This document shows positions 16,424 through 25,407 of a DNA stretch of 64,000 nucleotides, piece after piece. Each line of letters opens with the position of its first letter. Within the stretch, counting starts at the first letter, position 1. Both the position numbers and the translations under genes were made by a program. This DNA is from Candidatus Gastranaerophilales bacterium (lineage in GTDB: Bacteria > Cyanobacteriota > Vampirovibrionia > Gastranaerophilales > Gastranaerophilaceae). The notes under the pieces are model-generated. The model saw only the letters and a list, made by a program, of their open reading frames with translations, did no database searches and was not told where the DNA came from. The stretch is taken from contig CALUXY010000006.1 of assembly GCA_944324855.1 (NCBI GenBank), positions 1 through 64,000 of the forward strand. The letters are read 5' to 3'.

Positions 16424-16448
16424 AGCTGCAGGTTATGCAGCTTTTTTA
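16424..16448 (+). terminator. Terminator of the 85-residue gene
   Basis: AGCTGCA-ggtta-TGCAGCT, a perfect 7-bp stem, is followed by TTTTT. It overlaps the last codon of the convergent FliJ-like gene. Confidence 0.75.
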
Positions 16449-16934
16449 TTGGTTTTCTTCTTCAGCTTTCAACATTTCTTCAATCATTTCTTGTTCTTGT
16501 ATTTCTTCTCTACTTCTTAAAAAATGTCTTTGAACACCGAGTTCTGAGAACATTTTGAGTTCTGCAGCTTTCTCTTCTGCAATATATTGTTCTTTTTTCT
16601 TTTCTTTATGATTTTCAAGAACTTTAACTTCCTGTTCGCATTTAACAAGTTTTTCCATTTCTTGATCAAGTATTTCCTGTAGTTCCTGCCGTTTTTTTTC
16701 AAGTTCCTCTGCTTTGTCCCACAAATGATGCAGGTATTTATCGTAGTATTCCATCATCCTATAATCTGCGAGTTTTTTTGCTTGAATTGTTTGCGCAATT
16801 TCATCATTGTTTTGTTGAATATCCATTTCAGCTTGATGGACAGCTTGTTGTGCTTTTTGGACAACAGCCTCTTGTTCTTCTTTTTTTCGGATTCTAAACT
16901 CCAGAATTTTTTGTAATCGGTATCTGAATGGCAT
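16446..16934 (-). CDS. FliJ-like coiled-coil protein (flagellar export chaperone)
   Basis: A protein of about 162 residues, nearly all coiled coil rich in Glu, Lys and Gln. The start MPFRYRLQKILEFRIRKKEEQE matches the FliJ opening, so I use the ATG at 16934 rather than one 36 bp upstream. FliJ links FliI ATPase and FlhA in the flagellar type III export apparatus. It stands apart from other flagellar genes, but flagellar genes are present at 32236-34349 and 63691. TATTAT lies 6 nt before the ATG, so the mRNA may be leaderless. A generic coiled-coil protein is the alternative. Confidence 0.6.
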   Translation of the reverse strand: MPFRYRLQKILEFRIRKKEEQEAVVQKAQQAVHQAEMDIQQNNDEIAQTIQAKKLADYRMMEYYDKYLHHLWDKAEELEKKRQELQEILDQEMEKLVKCEQEVKVLENHKEKKKEQYIAEEKAAELKMFSELGVQRHFLRSREEIQEQEMIEEMLKAEEENQ

Positions 16935-16980
16935 ACTTATATAATAACTCAATTTATTTTGATGATGCACATTTTTTGCA

Positions 16981-17011
16981 AAAAAAAACAGGTAAGTTTA
17001 TGCTTACCTGT
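16981..17011 (-). terminator. Terminator of the outer-membrane efflux gene
   Basis: Read leftward, ACAGGTAAG-cataaa-CTTACCTGT is followed by eight T residues (16988-16981). It is a strong 9-bp stem, 21 bp past the stop codon of the TolC-like gene. Confidence 0.8.
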
Positions 17012-17031
17012 GGATTTTCTGGTATTTTTAT

Positions 17032-18486
17032 CTAATCTAACTTTTTAGTCTTATTTACGCCTGCACCGGTTGCCTTGTATAATCCTATTGAATCAATAAT
17101 ACAGGCTATTTTGTTTTGTACAACAAGATTATCTATTGTTAAAAGATTTTCTTGTTTTTGGTTCAAATCAAGTTTTGATATAATTCCCTGGTCATACATA
17201 TGTTTAGATAAATTATAATCTTTTGTTTCAAGTTTTAAATTTTGAACATTTTGATTATATTTATCATTACTGTATTTATATGTGTACATTGCATCATTTA
17301 CTTCTTGAATAGATGTAAGGTTTGTATTTCTGTATGTATCAAGCATTCTTTCGTATTTAACTTTGTTCATTTTCAAATTAGCCATTTTGGCTCCGCCGGT
17401 GAAGAAGGTTTCAACAACACTGCCTCCTATACCCCAGATAAAATTAGGGAATAAATTCCCGCTTGAATTGAGAACGTTAAATAATGCAAGACCTCCGATA
17501 TTAATTGACGGTAGGAATTCTTTTTTGGCAACTCTTACGTCAATGCCTGCTTTTTGAAGCATGATTTCTGCTTTCAAATAATCCGGACGTTGAGTAATGA
17601 TTTCGGATGAAATACTTTCCGGCATGTTGTATTTGTACTGAATTGATTTATAATCTGCCCGTTTTAAAGAATCAATATTTGCAGGGCTTTCGCCTATAAG
17701 CACTGCAAGCTGGTTTAATGCTTGAACTCTTGCTTTTTCTAAATCAATCAAATCAGCTTCGCCTGCAACAAGTGCTTTATTTGCTTTTACTACATCCGAT
17801 GTTGATGTTACACCTTCACGGTTACTTATTAGCATTTGATGATAAATTTCATCTCTTAATTTTACAATATGTTTTTGTGTTTCTATCAGTTGGTCTAATT
17901 GAACAATATTAAAGTATGTCGTTCCGACTGCTGAAACGATTGATATATATGCTGCTCGTTCATCTTGAATAGATGCTTCATAAGTTTTCTTAACAGATTT
18001 TGTTTTGTCATGGTTTTTTAAGAAAATATCTGCCTCATAATTTACCATAATAGGGAAAAGCATTGAACCATCGCTATTATGCTGTGTTCCGCCGTAACCC
18101 GGAATAAATCCTGCTCCGACTGTCGGTAATTCATTAGCCCGTTGCGCTTTTACGCTTTGGAAATATTCATCAACTGCTAATGATGCAACTTTTGCGCTGT
18201 AGTTATGTTCTACAGCTCTTTGAATATAATCGTTTAAATAGTCATCGTTAAACGCTTCCCACCATGGAAGGTTTACAAAATCATATTTATTTTCTACTCT
18301 TAATTTTGTCCATTTTGTTTTTTTATGTTTTTCTTTTTTAGGTTTTTCAGTTTTTACTTTTTCAACTTTTGTATCATTGTTTGTTGAATCTTTCTGTACC
18401 CCAAGATGTATAAACGCTAATGCAGGAGCTGTATTCATGCTTATAAAACTTGTTAATAATAATCCTGCTATAATCTTTTTTTTCAT
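17032..18486 (-). CDS. Outer-membrane efflux protein (TolC/OprM family)
   Basis: A 484-residue protein with a cleavable signal (residues 1-25, ending APALAF). A Lys-rich linker follows (about 40-60), then the duplicated outer-membrane factor domain with long helices and SITQRPDYLKAE-like motifs. It forms the trimeric exit duct of a tripartite pump. It is divergent from the MarR and EmrA-like genes, so the three form a regulated efflux locus. The promoter overlaps the MarR-type operator at 18535. The inner-membrane pump gene is not in the locus. Confidence 0.85.
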   Translation of the reverse strand: MKKKIIAGLLLTSFISMNTAPALAFIHLGVQKDSTNNDTKVEKVKTEKPKKEKHKKTKWTKLRVENKYDFVNLPWWEAFNDDYLNDYIQRAVEHNYSAKVASLAVDEYFQSVKAQRANELPTVGAGFIPGYGGTQHNSDGSMLFPIMVNYEADIFLKNHDKTKSVKKTYEASIQDERAAYISIVSAVGTTYFNIVQLDQLIETQKHIVKLRDEIYHQMLISNREGVTSTSDVVKANKALVAGEADLIDLEKARVQALNQLAVLIGESPANIDSLKRADYKSIQYKYNMPESISSEIITQRPDYLKAEIMLQKAGIDVRVAKKEFLPSINIGGLALFNVLNSSGNLFPNFIWGIGGSVVETFFTGGAKMANLKMNKVKYERMLDTYRNTNLTSIQEVNDAMYTYKYSNDKYNQNVQNLKLETKDYNLSKHMYDQGIISKLDLNQKQENLLTIDNLVVQNKIACIIDSIGLYKATGAGVNKTKKLD

Positions 18487-18534
18487 TTTTTCTCCTACTA
18501 CTTGCTTTTTTTATGTGATGATGATACCATAAGT

Positions 18535-18569
18535 ATGTTGTAAATGCAACATGTTTTTTAAGCAACATT
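18535..18569. promoter_or_regulatory. Probable MarR operator
   Basis: ATGTTG-taaatg-CAACAT (18535-18552) is a perfect 6-bp inverted repeat, and a third half-site CAACAT lies at 18564-18569. The site is between the TolC-like gene and the marR-like gene, just before the latter's -10 (TATAGT, 18575-18580), where a MarR dimer could repress both directions. Confidence 0.6.
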
Positions 18570-18588
18570 AATTATATAGTACAATATT

Positions 18589-19071
18589 ATGACAGAACAA
18601 TTCAAATCAAAAATTTCAAATAGGTTATATACAGATTCACTATTCTATGATGTGAAGCTGACAGAAAAGTATTCAAAGATGCTTGTACTGCAGTTGTTTG
18701 CAAAATTGAATGTACCTGTTAATCCAGAAGAGTTATTAGTACTGGATGTCACTTATTCTAATCCGGATATCTGCCAGCGTGATTTGGCAAAACTTTTGAT
18801 TAAGGACAGAGCAAATACCGGCAGATTACTGGAATCATTGGAGAAGAAAAATTTAATAAAACGAATTGTTGATGTAAAAAATAATCGTTTAGTAAAAAGA
18901 ATTGTACTGACTGAAAGCGGTGATAATCTCCTTCATGATGTAATGGATAAAATATTACCGGTATTTGATAAAATTTCTGAACAAATAACTGATAGTGAAG
19001 TTGAGTTGGTAAGAAATGTTTTAAAAAGAGCACGTGATACATTTAAAGAAGTAGTAGAATTACAAATATAG
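18589..19071 (+). CDS. MarR family transcriptional regulator
   Basis: A 160-residue winged-helix regulator. Helices around ICQRDLAKLLIKDRANTGRLLESLEKKNLIKR hold the DNA-reading HTH, and the wing is at VDVKNNRLVKRIVLT. MarR proteins repress efflux genes and release DNA on binding the drug or metabolite. It lies 9 bp ahead of the EmrA-like gene and divergent from the TolC-like gene, which strongly suggests it controls both through the dyad at 18535. No ribosome site is seen before the ATG. Confidence 0.85.
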   Translation: MTEQFKSKISNRLYTDSLFYDVKLTEKYSKMLVLQLFAKLNVPVNPEELLVLDVTYSNPDICQRDLAKLLIKDRANTGRLLESLEKKNLIKRIVDVKNNRLVKRIVLTESGDNLLHDVMDKILPVFDKISEQITDSEVELVRNVLKRARDTFKEVVELQI

Positions 19072-19080
19072 AGGTTAGAA

Positions 19081-20073
19081 ATGGAAGAAAAAGAAAAGAA
19101 TACAGTATCAGAAGAAAAAACAACTGCTAAAAAGAAAATAATTATAACAGCTATTGCAGTAATTGCAGCAGTATTATTGTTATGGCTTTTCCATGAATTG
19201 CATTATCAATCAACGGATGATGCTTATGTAGAAACTACAACCGTTAGTGTTGCGCCGCGAGTATCAGGTGAAATTATTGCTGTTTATGTAACTGATAACC
19301 AAAAAATTAAAAAAGGTGACATCGTTGCGAAGATTGACCCAAGAGATTATCAGGTAGCACTTGATCAGGCTGAGGCAGCATATCAAAGAGAATTGTTGGC
19401 ACAAACAAATGCAAAGGCTAATTTGGATGCTGCAAATTCAGAACTTGATTTAGCTAAACGTGATGTAGACAGATATACTAACCTTTACAAAGTAGGGGCT
19501 GTATCAAAACAAACATTAGATAATGCAATAACAAAATATGATTCTTTAAACGCAAGAAAAATCAGAGCGCAAGAAGATATAATTACATTCTCAAAAACAA
19601 ATAAAAAGGTTGCTGATGCTAACATTAAAATGTTGAAAGCTCAAAGAGATGCAGCGGCATTGAACCTTTCATATACAACAATCTATGCGCCTCAAGACGG
19701 AACGGTATCTTCCCGTCGTGTAGAAAAAGGTATGATGGTTTCAGCCGGTTCTCCTTTGTTTACGCTGGTTCCTCATGATGTTTGGGTTGTAGCGAACTAT
19801 AAGGAAACACAGTTAAGAGGGATGAAACCGGGCATGCCTGTAGAACTCAAAATAGACACTTATCCTCATCATAAATTTAAAGGGAAAATTGATAGTATTC
19901 AACGCAGTTCAGGTGCAAAGGCAAGTTTGTTCCCGCCTGAAAACGCTGTTGGTTCTTTCGTAAAAATTGTACAAAGAATACCTGTAAAAATTGTATTTGA
20001 TGAAAAAATTGATCCTAACGAATATACAATAGTTCCGGGTATGTCAGTTGTACCAAAAGTAAAAGTTAGATAG
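19081..20073 (+). CDS. Membrane fusion protein, EmrA/HlyD type
   Basis: A 330-residue periplasmic adaptor with one N-terminal membrane segment (about 22-41). The biotinyl-lipoyl half-motifs (SVAPRVSGEIIAVYVTDNQ and TTIYAPQDGTVSSRRVEKG) flank a long helical hairpin, and a beta-barrel ends the protein. It bridges an inner-membrane pump to the TolC-like duct. It is co-transcribed with marR (9-bp gap) and followed by a terminator. No EmrB-type MFS pump follows, so the adaptor must use a pump encoded elsewhere. Confidence 0.88.
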   Translation: MEEKEKNTVSEEKTTAKKKIIITAIAVIAAVLLLWLFHELHYQSTDDAYVETTTVSVAPRVSGEIIAVYVTDNQKIKKGDIVAKIDPRDYQVALDQAEAAYQRELLAQTNAKANLDAANSELDLAKRDVDRYTNLYKVGAVSKQTLDNAITKYDSLNARKIRAQEDIITFSKTNKKVADANIKMLKAQRDAAALNLSYTTIYAPQDGTVSSRRVEKGMMVSAGSPLFTLVPHDVWVVANYKETQLRGMKPGMPVELKIDTYPHHKFKGKIDSIQRSSGAKASLFPPENAVGSFVKIVQRIPVKIVFDEKIDPNEYTIVPGMSVVPKVKVR

Positions 20074-20111
20074 AAACATAATAGATAATAATTGTATACA
20101 AAACTTACTTG

Positions 20112-20142
20112 CTAGAGCACCTCCAAGCTCTAGTTTTTTTTA
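20112..20142 (+). terminator. Terminator of the marR-emrA operon
   Basis: CTAGAGC-acctccaa-GCTCTAG is followed by a run of T. It ends the operon without a pump gene. Confidence 0.8.
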
Positions 20143-20339
20143 TTTTATTTTTCAGAATTGTACTATAACTACAGATAAATTTTAATTCAAAATGTCTACT
20201 CTCTATTTTTGTTTACCCTTAATCACTTATATCAAATAAGAATTCAAAATGCTAAATTTATAATATTATCTTATTTCTAAAATAACCATCCGATATTAAT
20301 TTCAAACATACAAAATAGAATTAATGTGGAGGACTGATT

Positions 20340-21002
20340 ATGAGTATACGAATTTTACTTGTTGAGGATCAAAAGCTTATGCGAATAGGTATAAAATCGT
20401 TATTCAACGATTATCCTGAATTAGAGATTATCGGTGAAGCTCAAAATGGAAATGAAGCAATAGAAAAAACAAAACTATTAAAACCGGATATTGTATTAAT
20501 GGATATTGGACTTCCGGATATGACAGGGATTGAGGCTACAAAAAAAATAAATGAAATGAATATACCAAATGTTAAAGTAATAATGTTAACCTCTCATATT
20601 TCTGAGGAGGAAATTTTTGATTCACTTTCTGCAGGAGCATTCGGATATATTATGAAGGATATCAATACCGAATACTTAATGACAATTCTCAAAACCGTTA
20701 AACAGGGTGCAATGTGGATAGATTCACATGTTGTACCTTATATCAAAGATAAAAACTGTGGAGTTATCCCGCCTCGTCAGCTTTCACGCGCCGGCTTCAG
20801 GGAAACTCATGCCAATTTAACCCAACGTGAATATGAGGTCTTAAAACTTGTTGTTGACGGACAGACAAACAGTGAGATTGCTAAAACTCTTACAATTAGC
20901 GAACATACGGCCAAAGCACATGTATGTAATATTATCCAAAAACTTGTGGTTGATGATAGAACACAAGCTGCCGTCAAAGCACTTAAAGAAGGATTAGTGT
21001 AA
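20340..21002 (+). CDS. NarL/FixJ-type response regulator
   Basis: A 220-residue two-domain regulator. The receiver has the acidic pair near residues 9-10 (VED), the phosphoryl-accepting D55 (IVLMD), T84 and K105-region (YIMKD). A linker of about 25 residues leads to a LuxR-type HTH (LTQREYEVLKLVVDG to AKAHVCNIIQKL, about 159-201). A GGAGG site precedes the ATG. No kinase is adjacent; the soluble kinase at 10125 is a possible partner. The following gene has a dyad over its -10 box that this protein could recognise. Confidence 0.88.
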   Translation: MSIRILLVEDQKLMRIGIKSLFNDYPELEIIGEAQNGNEAIEKTKLLKPDIVLMDIGLPDMTGIEATKKINEMNIPNVKVIMLTSHISEEEIFDSLSAGAFGYIMKDINTEYLMTILKTVKQGAMWIDSHVVPYIKDKNCGVIPPRQLSRAGFRETHANLTQREYEVLKLVVDGQTNSEIAKTLTISEHTAKAHVCNIIQKLVVDDRTQAAVKALKEGLV

Positions 21003-21074
21003 AAATTACATCTTTTTGTAAATTTTTTATTCAATATTCTTTACATTTTTGATAAAATAGGCAAGTATTGTGGT

Positions 21075-21099
21075 TTACATGACTTATATAATCATGTAA
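21075..21099 (+). promoter_or_regulatory. Dyad centred on a -10 box
   Basis: TTACATGA (21075-21082) and TCATGTAA (21092-21099) are perfect 8-bp inverted copies flanking CTTATATAA, which contains the -10 TATAAT (21087-21092). No convincing -35 is seen 16-18 bp upstream. Binding at the dyad would either block RNA polymerase or, less likely, replace the -35. Confidence 0.5.
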
Positions 21100-21120
21100 G
21101 TGTAGAATAAGGGTAAAAGT

Positions 21121-22638
21121 GTGACCGCAGGTATCGGAAATATTTTAGGGAAAACTATTACAGCTGTTACAAAAACCGATGCGAAACTTCCGATTGTTGC
21201 ATTGGAAGCAACAGTTGTGGGTGGTCGTACCGAAAAAGCATATAAAAGAGGCGGGGTTCCGGAAGCCAGAGAACGTGTAATAGAAGAAACGAGCGGTTCT
21301 ATTGTATGGCTTTGGGGAGTTCAGGCATTTAACTGGATTGGAGATAAAGTTATTGGTAAAATTTTAGGACTTCCAATTAAAGGTAAAAATGCGATTAAAC
21401 CGGAGGTTGATACCGGTCATGATGCCTTGAGAAAACCATTTAATAATTTCTTGAAAAATAAAATATTTAACCCTAAAAATTATTCAGAACGTGCAGTATC
21501 TTTAATGAAATTTGGCAAAGTTGCGGCAAGTGTTCTTGCTGCCAACTATGTTATCGGTTTTATTGTGCCGCCTATGAATCACAAAATTACTAATTATTTT
21601 GCAAAAAAAGATGAGGCTCATATTGTACCGCGTATTGATACAAGCAGAGTTCGCAACAGATTTGATGACTTTAAAACACATGTAATGCACAAAGATACTA
21701 AATCAAATAGTCCTGCCTTTAAGGGAGGTCTGAATACATTTACAAACTTTATTGAAAATACTAATACCGGTCAATTATTATCAACTGATCTGGGAGTATT
21801 AGGCGGCAGAACCTATAACGCCAGAAAGAAAGAAGAAAAAGTTGAAATTATTGTACGTGACGGCGGTTCTATTTATTTCTATATGTGGTCACAAGGTCAT
21901 ACAAGAGCATTATTAAATAGGCTTGAATCTCCAAGGTGGACAAGACTTGACCCTAATACTGCGAAGATTGTTCATGAACATTTATCCGAAGCTCTTACAA
22001 AAGACGGAAGAGCGCAAATGTCTGTAAAAGATTTTAAAGAAATGGTATTTGGAAAAGAAAACGCTCCAAAGGTTGATTTAAATAAATTCTTCAAAGAAGG
22101 TGAAGAAGTTATATCATTGGATAAATTCAATGAGGTTGAAACAAATCCTGAAATCAGAAAACGTGCTCAGGCAATGTCGGAATTACAGCCTAAACAGCTT
22201 GATACCAGTGTATTATCCAGAGAACAAGTTGCAGATGTTTACAATAATTGCGAATTAAACTCTCCAAAACTTCTGAAAAAATCCTATGAAACATTCACAG
22301 ACGGTGCTTCTTCTAATCCGAATAAATTTGTATCAAGCAAAAAATTAACAAAACTCAAAGGCAGAATGGCTGATTATATGACGGATATTTGTACAGCTGC
22401 AGAGAAAAACGGCGGTGTAGTCGATACAAAATTATTAAACAAAATGAAAAATAAAAACCTAATCTATAGCGGAGTTAATTTCCTTGCAGGTTTTGCCGTA
22501 GCATCCGCATTTCTTTCAACGTTTATTCCTGATTTGCAATACTGGATTACGAGAAAAACAACAGGAAGAAACGACTTCCCTGGTACTTGTGATTACAGTA
22601 AAAAAGCTGATACACAACCGGTGAAAGCTAAAGCTTAA
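21121..22638 (+). CDS. Large lineage-specific protein of unknown function
   Basis: A 505-residue protein from a GTG preceded by AAGGGTAAAAG. Its hydrophobic stretches are near residues 60-75, 122-145 (VAASVLAANYVIGFIVPP) and 455-475 (NFLAGFAVASAFLSTFIPD), so it is probably membrane associated. Between them are Lys-rich helical regions. The segment SPAFKGGLN near residue 199 resembles the VQFQGLN segment of the other large unknown protein at 41857. No family is recognised. A dyad over its -10 box suggests tight regulation, possibly by the response regulator encoded 118 bp upstream. Confidence 0.6.
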   Translation: MTAGIGNILGKTITAVTKTDAKLPIVALEATVVGGRTEKAYKRGGVPEARERVIEETSGSIVWLWGVQAFNWIGDKVIGKILGLPIKGKNAIKPEVDTGHDALRKPFNNFLKNKIFNPKNYSERAVSLMKFGKVAASVLAANYVIGFIVPPMNHKITNYFAKKDEAHIVPRIDTSRVRNRFDDFKTHVMHKDTKSNSPAFKGGLNTFTNFIENTNTGQLLSTDLGVLGGRTYNARKKEEKVEIIVRDGGSIYFYMWSQGHTRALLNRLESPRWTRLDPNTAKIVHEHLSEALTKDGRAQMSVKDFKEMVFGKENAPKVDLNKFFKEGEEVISLDKFNEVETNPEIRKRAQAMSELQPKQLDTSVLSREQVADVYNNCELNSPKLLKKSYETFTDGASSNPNKFVSSKKLTKLKGRMADYMTDICTAAEKNGGVVDTKLLNKMKNKNLIYSGVNFLAGFAVASAFLSTFIPDLQYWITRKTTGRNDFPGTCDYSKKADTQPVKAKA

Positions 22639-23713
22639 AAAATTCTTTTGCAAGTTTAATTTCATCAATATCAGGGTTGTTTAATTTGGCTTTAAGTAAA
22701 TATTCAAAGCATTGTGAATATTTGCTTGACGGCGGAATATTCATTTTTTGTAAATCTTTACCCGTGATATTTAGTTTTATTTTTGATAAATAATCTAAAT
22801 ATCTAAATACCGGCTTTTCATCAATATTTATTGCATATAAAAGCAAACTTTCTTTCTCTATATTAAGAAATGCTTTATAAATTGAATAATCCTCATCAAA
22901 TTTTTCGTTTTTTATGTAGTTATAATCATTTATTATCTTTGTTTCTCTTTTTGTAAGAGGTAATTTGTTTAAATCCATCCATCCTAAATATACAAGCCAA
23001 ATATCTTTGACCGGATATTTTTCAATAAGAGTTTGGATATTATAATCAGGAGCTTTTATATTTTCGACTGTTAAAAGTTTATAGATATTTTCTTTAAAAA
23101 AACGCTCATAAGCTGTTTGCGAATTAAGATTAAACGTTTCAATCAATTCTTTTTTTACACGTTTATAACTCATGTCATAATTGATATTATTTAAGTATTC
23201 TTCTTGTAATTTTCTGGTATGTTTATCCAATTCAAACCTGAATCTAACTGAGAATTTGAGTGCTCTTATTATTCTTGTCGGGTCATCAATAAAACTTTTA
23301 TCATGAAGAATTCTGATTTTTTTGTTTTTTATATCATCCAAACCTCCGAGATAATCAATGATTTCTCCGGTTTCCAGTGATTGTGCCAGAGTATTTATTG
23401 TAAAATCCCGTCTTTGTACATCTTTTTTTAGAGAACATCCGATATCTGTCACTTCCGGAAGGTGTCCCGGTCTGGGGTACTTTTCATCACGTGTTGATGC
23501 AAGATCTATTTCAAGTCCGTTTAATTTAATTCTGACAGTTCCGAATGGCTCATTTATCTTTATAATTTCGGCATTATCTATCGTTTTGGCAAATTCTATT
23601 GCATTTCCGATATAAGTTATATCGATATCAAAACATTCTCTGCCAAGAATTTTGTCACGTACAATCCCGCCTATATAAAACAAATTTTTGTCTTTTAGTT
23701 CAATTCTGTTCAT
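22628..23713 (-). CDS. tRNA nucleotidyltransferase / poly(A) polymerase family protein
   Basis: About 361 residues from the ATG at 23713; the upstream in-frame extension is unlikely coding. The head domain has GG at residues 15-16, RD at 19-20 and the catalytic DID at 29-31, then RRDFTIN and the DDPTRIIRALKFSVRF motif of class II CCA-adding enzymes. It probably adds or repairs the CCA end of tRNA; a bacterial poly(A) polymerase or A-adding enzyme cannot be excluded. Its 3' end overlaps the convergent unknown gene by 11 bp. Confidence 0.82.
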   Translation of the reverse strand: MNRIELKDKNLFYIGGIVRDKILGRECFDIDITYIGNAIEFAKTIDNAEIIKINEPFGTVRIKLNGLEIDLASTRDEKYPRPGHLPEVTDIGCSLKKDVQRRDFTINTLAQSLETGEIIDYLGGLDDIKNKKIRILHDKSFIDDPTRIIRALKFSVRFRFELDKHTRKLQEEYLNNINYDMSYKRVKKELIETFNLNSQTAYERFFKENIYKLLTVENIKAPDYNIQTLIEKYPVKDIWLVYLGWMDLNKLPLTKRETKIINDYNYIKNEKFDEDYSIYKAFLNIEKESLLLYAINIDEKPVFRYLDYLSKIKLNITGKDLQKMNIPPSSKYSQCFEYLLKAKLNNPDIDEIKLAKEFFKL

Positions 23714-23874
23714 TATTATAAATAATATCTTAATAAGGGGTAAATGTATAGGGGGAGTGATAAACCTATCAGACTCAATCTTTAATATTAATTTACCGCT
23801 TAATTCGCTAATTGCTTTAAACAAATAATTTGAATTTTTTTATTTTTAGACTACACTTTTAATTGGAGACTATT

Positions 23875-25407
23875 ATGATTCTATTATTTATCTATTTGAC
23901 CATTTTTACAATTTATTTCATTACTTTGACAGTAGTGAGTCTAAGACCTGATAAAAAAGTTCGTGATACTTATAACCAGAAAGAAAATAATCTGTGTGTT
24001 GTGATTTATTCACACAATAATGCTAAAACGGTTGAAAACCTTATTAAACAGCTTAAAACACAAACTTACCCAAGAAAAAATTATTCGTTGAATGTTATTT
24101 TAGACAACTGCACTGATGAATCAGAAATGATTTTCCAGGGAGATTTAGACGTTAATGTTTTGAATATTAAAAATGTTGATACAATCGGAAAAGACCAGGC
24201 GATATCGATTATGACTGAACGTCTTTCTGCTGTCACAAATATTGATGCTTACGTGTTTTTAGATGCTAAATACTATGTAAATTCGGATTTTCTTACAAAT
24301 ATAAATACCGCGCTACAGAAAAATCACGTTATCACAGGTGCGGTCAACCTTATTTGCAAAGATAAATTATCGTTGATTGAAAACATAAAATATAATTATA
24401 ACCAATACAATAACAACTTTATCCAAAAATCCAGAGCAAAACTCGGATTGAGTTCTTTGTTGAATTCGGATGCTCTTGTTATCAGAAAACAAATAGTTGA
24501 TGCTATAGGTTCTGTTAATTTTAAAGATATTAATGAAGAATTAAAATATACACTTTTACTTGCAAAACTCAATTGCAGATGTGCATTTGATGCTAATGTA
24601 AAAGTTTATCTTGATATAGAGCATTTTGACTTGAGAATACCTTCTTTAAGCCGAAGATTTTCTATGTTTTTCAACGCATTAAAGCAAATTGGAATTAAGA
24701 ATAAGAGTCTTACAGAACTTATATTTTCATTAATAGCACCAAACGGTTTAACAGTAATTCTCGGGTATTTGTTATTAATGGTATATTCTTATAAGTACTT
24801 CTTTTCTGTAAGTCCGTATTTCCTTGCCGGCATGTTTGGAATACTGGCTATAAGTTTTTGTACAAGTTTATTGAATACAAAAATATTCTCAAAAGAACAT
24901 TTATATCTTTTTTCATACCCTGTGTATTCATTCTGCAGGGTGGTATATAATTTCCCGCCGTTAAGAGGAATAAGAAATATGTTATTCGGCAGATTAGAGC
25001 CTAAACATATCGAAAAGCTTCTTGTTAATGTGTTTGTATTTGACGGCAAGAGATACTACCCGTGTAAATTAGAAATCATATCTGACAGCGGGCTTGTTAA
25101 GGTTGTGTTTATAAATAAGAAGAAAAAATATACTACTAAAACCCAGCATATCAGAGTATTTGATGCAATTAAAGAAATTTCATCAAAACTTGAAGAATAC
25201 GGTATGGTTTTAAAAATATGCCAGCACTGTAAATACTTTGAACCTGATCAAGATGGTACAACCAATATGGTCAAAGGTTTCTGTAAATGTGAATTCAAAA
25301 ACAGAACACCTGGTGATATTCTTCCGACAGTTCTTTGGAATTCTTGTGACGGGTTTGAAAAAACTAATGTCGTAAACCTTATTGATGCAATTTCCCGCGG
25401 TGAATAA
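23875..25407 (+). CDS. Family 2 glycosyltransferase, membrane-bound
   Basis: About 510 residues from the ATG at 23875, chosen because GGAGA lies 6 nt ahead (a TTG 12 bp earlier is in frame). An N-terminal membrane segment is followed by a GT-A domain (CVVIYSHNNAKTVENLIKQL; acidic DNCTDES and FLDAKYY). Two or three membrane segments follow near 285-335, then a C-terminal domain ending in a Cys cluster (CQHCKYFEPD, FCKCEF), an unusual addition that may bind zinc. It resembles processive or polysaccharide transferases. The stop codon directly abuts the hemW start. Confidence 0.75.
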   Translation: MILLFIYLTIFTIYFITLTVVSLRPDKKVRDTYNQKENNLCVVIYSHNNAKTVENLIKQLKTQTYPRKNYSLNVILDNCTDESEMIFQGDLDVNVLNIKNVDTIGKDQAISIMTERLSAVTNIDAYVFLDAKYYVNSDFLTNINTALQKNHVITGAVNLICKDKLSLIENIKYNYNQYNNNFIQKSRAKLGLSSLLNSDALVIRKQIVDAIGSVNFKDINEELKYTLLLAKLNCRCAFDANVKVYLDIEHFDLRIPSLSRRFSMFFNALKQIGIKNKSLTELIFSLIAPNGLTVILGYLLLMVYSYKYFFSVSPYFLAGMFGILAISFCTSLLNTKIFSKEHLYLFSYPVYSFCRVVYNFPPLRGIRNMLFGRLEPKHIEKLLVNVFVFDGKRYYPCKLEIISDSGLVKVVFINKKKKYTTKTQHIRVFDAIKEISSKLEEYGMVLKICQHCKYFEPDQDGTTNMVKGFCKCEFKNRTPGDILPTVLWNSCDGFEKTNVVNLIDAISRGE

